Below the pieces are notes generated by a model that did no database searches, had not been told where the DNA came from, and saw only the letters and a list, made by a program, of their open reading frames with translations. From Vespula vulgaris (lineage: Eukaryota; Arthropoda; Insecta; Hymenoptera; Vespidae), in NCBI RefSeq assembly GCF_905475345.1, contig NC_066601.1, forward strand, positions 3,670,001 through 3,734,000: a DNA stretch of 64,000 bases, given 5' to 3'. This document shows positions 25,578 through 37,092 of this stretch, piece by piece (positions within the stretch are counted from its first letter, which is position 1; each line of letters begins with the position of its first letter). Made by a program: the position numbers and the translations under genes.

Positions 25578-28500
25578 TTCCTCTAATATCTTTATTCTAT
25601 ATATTTTATCAATAATTCTAGAAAGTTTAATAGGATAAAATGGAATAATAATTTAAACTCAATATTTTTCTGAATATTCTATGTGTTTTATGTTATATGA
25701 CTTTTAATAGATATTATTAAACGAATGGATATAATACTTTTATGAATATTACGATATATAAACAATATCCTCTAATTTTAAAATAATGAATGTTAAATGA
25801 TACATGCAAGAAATATGAGTACTTAATCCCACCTAATTGCACCAAAATAATATTAAAAAATTATCGCATATAAATAATACACCATATATGTAATAATCTC
25901 TTATGATAAAAATTTTTCATTTAGATTTTAATTCCGTAAGTATATGATTTATGTTAGATATTAGTCGTATTATTTTCTGTTACATTACATTGTTATTATT
26001 TAGAATGACAATTAATGCAAAAGTAGTAAGATACAGAATCTCAAGTATTTTTAACTCATAGAATAAATAGAAATTATATTAGTTCATTACTATTTCAGTA
26101 CAATTGTGTTTACGTATTTACGAATATTTACTTAGACTGTAAAAATCCTTGTGCGCTTATATGCTTGCAATAATATTTTTTCTTATATCTTGTTATTTAT
26201 CTTCTTTTCAAACAAGATTTCCATATGAAATAAATATAAAACGATAGAGAAAAAGGAAGAAAGATGTGAAATAAAATATTTTTGTTATCAATGTTTTAAA
26301 CTTCTTGCTGTAATGTAAAGTACAAGGATTAGATAGCATAAAAAAAAAATATATATATATGGGAATATAACTATATATATCTAAAACTATGGAAATATGC
26401 AAATAGTTGATTGCAGTCTAGTACTTACGTCGTACAAGTAATATCTGTGATTAGATAGCATGGAATTGATTTTCCCGTACAGTGTATAAATATTAAACGA
26501 GATTGTATAGATATCTCGGTTTATATATATGTCATATATGTATTTCTGAAAACAATGTTAATAGTTCACCATACGTAAACGGCGCTAACAAACGAATTTC
26601 CCTTCATTAATAAGAAATATTATTTAACACATAATTTTTGATTAAAATTTTATTATTTTTACTAGTTTAATTTTTAAAAGACTTACAATTATTTCTAAGC
26701 TTCGGAATTAAATGAAAGTAAAAAATAAACGATGATATTAATAAAACATACATAGAAACGCCATTTATAATTATCGTGAACAATTATTTCAATTGATATT
26801 AGATAAAAGAAAAATAGTGAACAAACTTTAACACATAGTATGAAGTTTTGTATAGATGTACAATATAATAAAATATTAGAAGAATATTAAAATATGTATG
26901 TAAATGAAAGGAATAAAATACCTACGAGGAAAATAAATGAAAAAAATGTATTTTTATTTATTCATCTCTTCGAAATATTTCCTTGAATATATGTAGATAT
27001 ATCGATAGATCTAAGATATAGATCTCTAGATCGTAACTAAAATTAGATGAAAAGTCGGTATTATTGATGTCGTTCTATTTAACGATGTACTGTAACGAAT
27101 CTATGTAATAAGCGTCGAAACGGCAAAACCCCCATGACAAAATCGCATAATTTCTGACAGAGGCGTGACCCCTTTTGCGGGGTTCTCTCTCTATTGTTAG
27201 AGTTGCAAGAAAATCAGATCAAAGGAACACGTGCACTGCGGGGGATACTTATGCGATTGTCCTTGCGCCTCGTTTACACCGTCCCTTATGTTTGTCCCAA
27301 TTTATCCGAATTTTTTCGTTATAGGGGTGTTACCCAGTAATAATCCGCTAATATCCAGTTACGTGTTCTAAATGTCTCATTCATATTCGATGTATTTTTA
27401 GATATCTATAGAAATATCAGAATTAAATATTTTTGTGATCTTTCTCCTCTAAATCTTTGCAATAATCAGCTAATATCTAATCACGGTTTTACATATTTAA
27501 TTCTCTAGTTCGATGTATCTCTACATATATAAATATCCAAGTTAAATATTTTCTAAATTTTCTTCGATTCTTTCTTATGAAATTTTTTACATATAATATC
27601 TCGAATATCTTCGGTTATTATATAATTTGTATATTATTTATAATAGAAAATATAATAGATTTCTTTAGATGCAAATCGTAGAATATTTATAGAGAAGGAT
27701 AAGATAGAAAAAATATGTAAAAGTTTGGTAAACCGATTCGAAAATGTTGAACTTAGGATATTTGAGCTTTCATTTGCCGTCGTTTGTTCTGGAAAAGCAC
27801 ATCAGAATTCGGATCGAGCCTTTTCGGCGCCGACGCTCGTAGCATTGATCCAAAGCGTCAGCTTGCAGTTATGGATATAGTGCATATTACCAGGGCCGAC
27901 GTTGAAGACGTTCGAAACCCTGCTCAAACGCGTTACGTATGATCTATCGTTTCATTTAATTCTTAATAATAATCGCATGCGACGAGATACATTATTTCTT
28001 TCACGAAATCGTATTAATATTTTGTATCTTGTTTTCCCTAATTTAAAATCAAAAACTAAACGAAAGATATTTCGTTAACAAATTGTTACAGTTTTTTGTT
28101 TAATTGCAATATTTTTGTTTAATTGCAAAAACAGCACAAAAGTGTAACGAAAACGTTAATTCAATATAATAGATATAGTGAGTTACTTGAAAGAACCGCA
28201 CGAATTGTTAATTATATGCACCCCCATAACAAAAGCAAGGACTTTCCAAGCTAACGCGATTCGACACGGTAAAATGGGTCGTCATGTTTATACATATTGG
28301 AAAGGGACGAGCTCACGTCAAGTGAGTCTGCTAATATCTATTTAATTAATTCGTTCGGATATTCCCCTTTGTGTTTTCGAAGAGATCGACGGTGACTCGA
28401 TCGTTCTTCGACAACAATATGTTGCATTGCCCTCTCTTTACCATGAACCATGAGTCCCTTCAAATAAATGACGAAGGTTGCACGTGCTTGACGCGCCCTT

Positions 28501-29794
28501 TAAGAAGTTCATCCGTTTGTTAAATCGTGTCCTGTTATCGCTTTATCCGCGTAAGCGAAGCTGACAAAAGTGAATTCATCCGTTACTTTCGATTAGAAAA
28601 AATTCAAATCAATTTCAGACTTTTTCTTATTTCTGATATAATATAAATTATATATAAATTATTAATCATTAAATTATTTGTATTTAAAAAATTATGAGAT
28701 ATTTTTATATATATTAAATATATGTTGCAATCGACAGTAATTGTTAAATTAGATCAATTATCCATCGTAATAATACGATCTTAAAATTAAAGGTTTAATC
28801 TTGTACTATTTATTTATTTGGTAAATATTTAAGCAACTATTGTTATATCTAAATTGTTCTATGATATCCTATTTATATTTATATTATAACATATTTCCTA
28901 GATATATTAATTATATCCCGATACTATTCCTATGTAACGTGTAATATCATATCTGATTTAAGAAACCAAGTTAGAACTACTCTTTAACAGGAAAGACTTT
29001 AAAGGGACGCACGTGGCATGCGTAATATCGACAAAAGATATATACTCGTTCATTCGGAAAATTGCTAAATCAACCACTTGATAAATCCTATTATAATCCT
29101 ATATAGTACATCTCGCACGATACTTAAATTAAATGTAACACGTCATATATCGCTATAATTATTACAATTTTCTATAGAATGTCTCGTCAAGATCAAATTA
29201 AATAAGACAGAAAAACTTGAACAAATACTTACGAATTAATTACATAAAACAAAGAAAAAAAATGAACAAGATCGTTGACAAATCACCACGTCCATCTTTG
29301 TAACGATATTCGACGATCGATATTTCCACTGATTCGTCCCTTTTTTGCAGACCGAAAATTCTTCGATTTTATTACGAAGGATTGAAATAAGAATAATAAT
29401 AATCGACACGCCTATTATTCAGTTGCTAACCAATAGCAAACGTCGCACTAGAGTTCAAAGGAAGATCATGGTCTAATAAAAACATCGAGCTACTACGCCT
29501 GCGTAAGTTCTGAGCCAATAAACGTACATCCCGCTCATAGCTTAGCTACGCCCACTGGAATGGTTTCAAGGGGGATACAAAATCACACACAGTGTACAAG
29601 ATGTTATTTCGCACTTTTCGGATATAACGTGACAGGAACTCGTGACACGGTGACGGACCACCGGACGGAGGCTTCCACTTACGAAGCGTCGGTCTACTGC
29701 GGGTGATATAAGTTTCGACCACTCCTTTTTTTTTTCATTTCTTTTCTAACGCGTAATCTCGATCACACGTTCATCCTTGGACAGACAGCGGGAT
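25578..29794. promoter_or_regulatory. PPIP5K 3' UTR and likely Fer3 upstream regulatory DNA
   Basis: No coding exon found in 4.2 kb. The first part (to roughly 26200) is AT-rich and probably PPIP5K 3' UTR. Three distinctly GC-richer islands follow: about 27110-27310, 27760-27960 and 28200-28570. Such islands are typical of conserved enhancers near a cell-fate gene like Fer3. The first holds an inverted repeat, and a CACGTG E-box at about 27229. The final 250 bp before the Fer3 start is GC-richer and carries GATATAAG about 90 bp upstream of the ATG as a possible TATA element. Confidence 0.4.
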
Positions 29795-30133
29795 ATGAGC
29801 TACACCGAACCGTTGTGGGAGATAAATGGAAATCAAGCACCAGTGAGTGAAAAATTGTGTTGTTCTTATATTCTACTTTTTTTCGTCTTTCCTTTTCTTT
29901 CTTCACTTTTTTCGTTTTTGTTTTCGCGTTATACTATATTCCGAATATCTAATATACTTATCTACTAAATAACTCTCCAGTTTATTTCACTTTTTGTCAT
30001 ATTCAACTAACGCAGTCGAAATAGTTTTTATATTTATTCATGGTGACACAAAAGATCGATCTTTTTTTTTCTTTTTCGTTAACAAAGTGTAATAAAGAGC
30101 AACAAGAAAGAAAGAGTCTCATGGGGATCTTCT

Positions 30134-30186
<53 letters not shown>

Positions 30187-30924
30187 CGCCATAGGTAATC
30201 ACGCAGGAAATGTCACAGTACGTCGGTAGCGAACTTGGAAGCTATCCGATGTGGGACAGTTCCGTTTTATATCAGCCACCACCGGCTACACATTCTCACG
30301 TCAACGAACACGGTTTGTACAGACAGCCCTGTGCTTTATTGCATCAAAGGTATGTTATTATTTTATGCGAAGTATGAATTAATCGATAACAAAATTTAGT
30401 AGTTTTCTTCTTTACTTATCTATCATCTATTCTTGAGAAAATCATTATAAACGTAGTTAGTATTTAATACATTTACTTACAAAACATAATTGCGTTATGA
30501 CTTGTATCATTTAGTCGTTATACACAAAATGGCCGATCACCAAATCTTCCCTCGTCAACTACGAAAAAGCCAAGGCGCAGAGTGGCCACAGTTTCTCAAA
30601 GAAGAGCCGCTAATATTCGTGAAAGACGTAGAATGTTCAACTTGAACGAAGCTTTCGACAAATTACGAAGAAAGGTAATTTCGATTTTCTCCTCCTACTT
30701 AATTCTTTTTCTTCGTTTTTCTTTCAAGTTTTTACTTCAAAAATTTCGTTTACATAAAATTTATTGAACAGGTGCCAACGTTCGCCTACGAAAAACGTTT
30801 ATCAAGAATCGAGACACTTCGTCTGGCTATTACTTACATAGCATTCATGGGAGAATTATTAGGAATCGAGCCCAGCAGCCCAAAACCAGAATACATACCA
30901 CGTGAATATTATTTGCCTAATTAA
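29795..30924 (+). CDS. Fer3: bHLH transcription factor Fer3 (FERD3L/NATO3 orthologue)
   Basis: Four exons (29795-29842, 30195-30349, 30515-30674, 30772-30924) encode 171 residues. Residues 92-147 form a basic helix-loop-helix: RRAANIRERRRMFNLNEAF, the loop region VPTFAYEKRLSRIETL, then RLAITYIAFMGELL. This is nearly identical to Drosophila Fer3 and vertebrate FERD3L, Ptf1-related class A-partner factors that bind E-boxes in the nucleus and act in neural and mesodermal fate. The start is the first in-frame ATG after the putative promoter. An intron at the basic/HLH junction (after RRK) is notable. The family's long C-terminal tail is short here, ending IPREYYLPN. A long (CT)n microsatellite lies just upstream of the exon 2 acceptor. 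Confidence 0.93.
30131..30183. repeat. (CT)n microsatellite before Fer3 exon 2
   Basis: Over 40 nt of CT repeats ending 11 nt before the acceptor TAG at 30192-30194, so the microsatellite is effectively the polypyrimidine tract of that splice site. Confidence 0.9.
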
Positions 30925-31222
30925 ATCGTCTAATCGAAGACGAACAACGACAAAACGCGTCTTCCATTGATCTTTTTAATTTATTCTTACAAAGATTTGA
31001 AAAAAAAGAAAAAAAAAACAAATTTTTATTTATTTTCTACATATAATTGACTTAATACATTTTTGCTGATTAATAACTCGACTGATATATGTTTCGAAAG
31101 AAATATTAACTGTTCAAATATCCACTTAGCTGAAAAATTCATATCGATATTAATCGAACAAAATCTATCTACTATTCTACTTCGACAAATATGACGTATA
31201 ATAATGATATCTACTAATAATG

Positions 31223-31288
<66 letters not shown>

Positions 31289-32858
31289 TATTAATATTGT
31301 ACAGGAATTTAAAAAAAGAAGGACAAAGTAATTTTCTCAATTCTCTGCAGTGCACAATTATTATGCGACACTGATCAAGAAGCGGGTACAAATGTAGTGT
31401 TAATGAAGTTAAATGATACGTCAGAACTATCGTTAAGACGACAAGAAAGAGATAGAGATAGACAGAGAGAGAGAGAGAGGAAGAGAGAGGAGGAGAGAAA
31501 GTGATTTAACATATTAATTTTATATTCATGTAAAATATCTATCTATATATAAATGTACATCTTCTCCTATTAATTTCTCTATTTTATTTATATAATATTT
31601 ATCTACATGGAATATAGATATTAATTAATTAGTTCTTCTTTTTTGTTTTTAATAGAGATTAACATTTAATAACATGACACACAAATTTCAAATACGATTT
31701 GTATCGAAGTGTGAACTCGAGAAATATGTCTTCCATATTTTAGGTAAACGTGATATAATGTAATGTATTATATTATTAATAAAAATCTGAGGTAACATTG
31801 AAACAAGTATATGCTCACGCGAATTTTTCAATTTTCAAGAAAATGTGTGCGTAGCTTTTTTCATGGTATCGTATATAGATTATAGGATATTATAATATTA
31901 TGTAAGAAAGAGCTAAATTCAATTGTCAACTAAAGTACTAGATACGAATACGTGACAAAGAAATGTGGTTCTTAATATTTAGAATTATTGTGCAATAATA
32001 AATCAAAACTCTCTTATAATCACCTGCAATCTTTTTTTCTTCTGAACAAATAAAAATTATATCTACGTAACGAAATTTAAAGAATAATGAAGAGAAAATA
32101 TTTTATTGCAATATATTCAATTAGTTTATTGCCTTGTATAAGTCATAAAAGTATTATACATTGTAGATTATAGTTAAAAATGACTACAAATGTCACGTAT
32201 ATAATATAGGTAAGCAAATATGCGCTATTGATAAGTGAACAAATTTCAATATTCACTCCTAAAATCTAATCAAATTTCTAAGAAAGTTTTACAAAAGGTA
32301 TAGAAAAATTTCTTGTTACCTATCTCATATAAAAGGTATAATTAATTAATATAGATGAATAAGAAATGTAATCTCGTTAATTATCCTACTTATAAGAACT
32401 TTAGTTCTTAAGTTTTAAGAACATTTTTTTAAACGTCTATGATCACATTACAAATCAAAAAAAGAACTTCTCATTTTATAGAATCTTAACAATCGTTGAT
32501 CAGAATTCTTTAAGAGAACACCCGATCGCGATTTGTCAAATTTGAGACAGAGATATATCAATCTCATAAATAATTATTACAAGAAATGGAAAAGTGAAGA
32601 AGGAGAAGTCTTTTCGTAACTTGATCAACGAGTTTAATAAAATCAACTTAAAACGATATATTGTCTAAGAAGGGCACGTAGTAAGTACATACGTTTTAAG
32701 CGTTTATCAGAAAACATTGTACCATTCTTTAGATTATTAATGGCAACATTTAAAAAGTTCCATATAAGAAACAGAGATAAGTAAATACGTCTCCATGTTT
32801 CTTCTTTCAATAATAATTAAGATATCCAAATATCGTTATGATAAAGTCATTCGTTATT
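30925..32858. other. Fer3 3' UTR and intergenic DNA to galectin
   Basis: AT-rich, with no convincing gene. It contains the (AAT)n array, a GA-rich run at about 31446-31490, and possible polyadenylation signals AATAAA near 31780 and 31995. Fer3 and the galectin are convergent, so both 3' UTRs end here. Confidence 0.4.
31222..31288. repeat. (AAT)n microsatellite
   Basis: About 22 units of AAT with little interruption, in the Fer3 3' region. On the minus strand it yields only a spurious poly-Leu reading frame. Confidence 0.95.
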
Positions 32859-34519
32859 TCATTTTTTTTTGACATCATCGATCGCCAGATGATAAAGAAC
32901 AATATCGCCTGATATTCGTAGAGTATTAATGATCGATGGTTTTAATCTGTGTTTAAATTCGCTGACCATTTTGTTTCCCAGCCATATTGAAAAGCTGTCA
33001 TGCTCGCAACGTATACTGTTAACAAAAAAATAATAATACATTATAAGAACTTATGATAAAAATGTAGGAGTGTGCCGAAAGTTCAGTGATCTTTTAAATC
33101 AATTACTCTTTTTCGAGACTCTTCAGGATAATTTTTTTGCAGATTATAAAACAACAAGTTTAACTTGTTATTTTTAAAATTCCTTTGAAACTTTTGGCCC
33201 ACCCTATATTTTACACGAGAAAAAACTTTTACGTTAATAAAAAATCACGGCCTGGCATCCAAGACAAATGACCTTCGTGTCTTTCCTCGTTTTTCCAACT
33301 ACCATCGATCCAACAGTTCATGACAACATAAGGCTCGCTACTACCATAAAGGAAACGTGGATTTATATGCAAGGCAATTATTGGGTGAGGATAAACAGTA
33401 TCACCTTTTTGTAAGTTTATATAAAATCTGTAAGAGCAAAAAGGACAGATTTTTATAATAATAAGATATGTTATATGAAAAATTAACAATAAGACTTACG
33501 AATGGGGAAGTAATTTTAATCTTCCTCTAATAAATAAATTGGTACCGAGTTTAAATTCACAGCCGATTCTTACATTGATCGGAACTTCCTACATTTAAAA
33601 AATATATTTCATTTTTGATTCTTTTTTAAATTACTATTTTTATATATAGGTATATATACATATTTTTTTTTGTTTTTAATCATTTGTAACGAAAAACATA
33701 TCTATTGCTTACAAGAAACTCTACGAGAGGAGAATCCACTGTCAAACTTAAAGAACGTGAAGGTTTAAAAATCTTTGGATCGGGATAAACGTTAAGATTT
33801 AATTGATTATATCTTATATCTTCTATGTGTCCTTCGCATTCAAGATTCTTAATATCACTAAGTGGAAATCTATATGTGAACGCGCAGAAATGTTCTCCAT
33901 TGATAGCTATCTATAAAGAAAAACAATAACAAATATTTAAGAGGACATAACATAAGCTATATAAATAATTATACAAATACTTAGTGTTACCTGAAATGCA
34001 TCTTCCGTGCAAAATATCATCAAATGAATATAAGAGTTTCGACGAAATATATAATTACATGGACCAACTGGAGAACAAGTTTCCTCGATTTCCCATGTAC
34101 CTTTGATCTTTGTATTTCTTACCACATAGCCTCTATCTATTCTTGGATTAAAATGCAATGCTATGTTTCCGCTCGTTTTGCAATTTAAATTTATTGAAAA
34201 TCTATCACAAAAAAATATTTTTTATTTTTGTTTTTTTAATACATCATTTAGAAGGAACAAATTGATTAAGTATTCTAGAAAAAAACTAATCACATATATT
34301 GATAATACCTTATCGCATGAACGGGAATATATCCTGTTATAATGATAGCAGATGTTGGCTGTAATGGTTGCAATATGACAGGTTTTACATCTTCCTAAAA
34401 TATAAAATAATAAGAAATTAATAATTAACAATAAATTAATTACTTGTTTTATATATATATATTTATTTTTTTTTCCTTACGTAAAAACCTGTCAAAGTTT
34501 GAATGACAATTCTAGACAT
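32859..34519 (-). CDS. Tandem-repeat galectin, two carbohydrate-recognition domains
   Basis: Seven exons (34481-34519, 34309-34394, 33991-34201, 33713-33910, 33500-33588, 33233-33427, 32859-33015) give 324 residues with no signal peptide, as expected for galectins, which are made in the cytosol and leave by a non-classical route to bind beta-galactosides. The first domain shows ALHFNPR, VVRNT and GTWEIEET. The second shows ALHINPR, VVMNCWIDGSWKNEER and ends ISGDIVLYHLAID. The canonical ligand set is H-NPR, N and W-E-R: domain two keeps all of it, while domain one has Thr where the last Arg is expected, suggesting weaker or altered binding. Two galactose-type domains in one chain can cross-link glycans. 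The last intron contains a Tc1-like MITE. The start ATG at 34519 fits a good donor after 13 codons. Confidence 0.9.
33067..33204. mobile_element. Tc1-like MITE in galectin intron
   Basis: The left end GGAGTGTGCCGAAAGTT matches, inverted, the right end AACTTTTGGCCCACCC. TA flanks both sides, and a near-palindrome around AACAAGTT lies in the middle. 138 bp, non-coding. It shares its ends with the copies in Rtnl1 introns. Confidence 0.75.
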
Positions 34520-37092
34520 CTGCTTTTAATCTAATTTTAAATTCGACACACTTTCTTGCCTTTGATACGTTCCATTTTTATTTTAAAGAAAAAACCTTAT
34601 TTAATTAATTCAATCACATTTTTTTTATTACACAGTGCAATAAAAGAATTTAAGAAATTATTCTACTTCTTCGACGTTCGAATTTTCTTTTTTTCATTAT
34701 AAAAAGAATTCAATTTATTTAATGAACTCTTTTGAAAACTTATCATAACCCTCGAATGTATACTTTTTTGAAGAAAAATCATCGATATATCAAAGTTCGA
34801 TTAATCGATAACTTTTTTCATCTATCAATAATAGTAGAACATCTGATTACCGACTACGATATAGAATATAGAGAAAAATGAAAAGGCGACATCTAGCGAG
34901 AAGAAGTTAGAACACATTTCTGCATATTATATATAATACGAATATATATATATATTATATATATAATACGAAGATAATTTAATCCGTGTTTAGTTATGCA
35001 CCAGACTGTACTTGTAATCGAATATTTATCTTACGTACGTCATAATAATATATATATATTTAAAGAGAACTTACTAGTGGTATGGTTTTCTCGTCGAAAA
35101 AGATGAAATCCTTGAGAGCATCTTCCTTGGTGTGTTTAAAAATACAATCGATCGACATTTTCTTTTTTCTTTTTCTTTTTTTGTACCTTTGTCACACGGC
35201 TTTTATAAACGTCCAAGAAAATTACAATAGGCGAAAGGTGACTCTAAAACGTGAAAGTATAATGATTTTTTGAATCTTTATTCCCGAATTTTGTGAATAA
35301 AATACGTGAGAGAAAAAAAGAAAGAGAAAGAGAGAGAGACGACGACAATGACGACGATTTTTACATTCTTTTATTTTATCCGTGAGAATATCTCATTGGC
35401 TTTAATAATTTCGAACGCCGGTATAAGTAATCCCGCGCTAGTAATAGTGACGTACTAGAAGCGTTCTTTCTACTTCTAATTTCTTGTCACGATTCGTGTG
35501 AATCGGACTGATGCATTGCGTAAGTACTATATGAGACATCACGAACAACTGTGTTGGATCCAATACATACCTGCATACACTACTTGGCAAGCAAAGTTAT
35601 TAATAGATATATCCGAAGAAAAGTTTTTCACTGTGTACAGATGTCTACGTTTTATCAAAGACTCTTTCTCAAATGATCTGCAAAAAAATTTCTATTCATC
35701 GGCTCTTTTTAATTTGACAGATAAATTTTTTTTGTAATATATCTCATTCATAAGATATATTTTCCTAATCATCTCATTGGTTCTTCCGTTAAAATCTGTG
35801 ATGTGATAGGTTATGCTGCACGATCGATTTATACCGCGAATTTTAAAACTTTCTAAACACGAATATTTTATTTTATGTTTAAAAATTATCATGTATTGTT
35901 GGTATTTTTGTTTTAATATAAGAATTATATTACTTCTTACATAATAAGTAAGATTATATGTAATATATATGTATATATAATTTGTAGTAGCAGAGCTTTT
36001 ATTTTTATTTAATTGGCACCAGTTTTGTATTGTTTTTCATAAAATATATACATAGCGTTACAATTTAATATAATAAAATGTATTATTTTGAAGTAGATCA
36101 AGTTACTTCTCATGTTATTTATATTTCTCCACTGCTAATAGAAACATAATATATATATGTATATGTATGTATGTATTTAAATAAGGCTATAAATATTAAT
36201 AACGATTACAAAAAGGTAATTTAATAACCTGCAATAAAGTATTCTAAGATGTTGCAAAATGATTGTGTCATGCGTATAATAAAAATATTCTCTGCCATCT
36301 GTTATGAAATATAATATTACATTATATTATTCCACCATCGTTTTTTTGAATTTTCATAATTTTGAAATTTTTTTTTATTATTGAAAAGTTTGCATTTAAT
36401 ATTTTATTATGACTAGGAACATTTTTAAAGTTGTTATTTACAACAAAGAACATGAAGTTACAAATATATATTATTACACAACATGAAATATATCAGATTA
36501 AAATGACATTAGAGATTAAATAGTATCAATACATAATTATTTAAAAGTACACAAAGACACGAAGACTTTTACATTAAGATCATGTCTCTCGAAAGTGAAG
36601 CAGAACCATGCGCATATTTGTTATAATTAATTATGAGATTACTTGAAAATTATTTCTTAGCCACCTTTATTTGAGTATTTGACAGCAGGCAGTAGCATAG
36701 TAAAAATAAATGTAGTTATAGAAAAATATATTGTATCCGTTTGATATACTTCTGTTCATAATTTTTTTTGTTAAATTATGTGATAAACAAATATTGAACT
36801 TTTCATTAGATGGATTTCTTAGATTCCAATATAGATTTTATCTATTTATAGATCAATTTTACAGTCTTGCAGTTGTATGTAATGGATAGAATCTACATTA
36901 TTATCAATTCTCAAATAATAATTATTGCATATATTATTTATCTTTTTTAGAAATTGATCATGCTATTTTCTTTTCTCAAGAATGGAAATTTGTTTTATTG
37001 TTTATCATAAAATCTTATCCTATCGATTGTTATAGAAGATAAAATACAGAAAAAATTATAGAACATTCATTAGATTGATTATACCGAACGAA
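34520..37092. other. Intergenic: galectin upstream and GlyP 3' region
   Basis: It holds the galectin promoter and the GlyP 3' UTR (an AATAAA on the minus strand near 36990 is a plausible signal). A GC-richer patch at 35330-35520 contains GTGACGTA and looks promoter-like. Just after it an open frame of 68 codons from the ATG at about 35531 has no recognised homologue, and a GTAAGT donor lies nearby at 35519. AT palindromes occur at 34920-34975. Confidence 0.35.

Noticed and set aside
31026..31391. 121-codon frame with a poly-Leu run
   Set aside because: It is the (AAT)n microsatellite read in reverse; the flanks are not protein-like.
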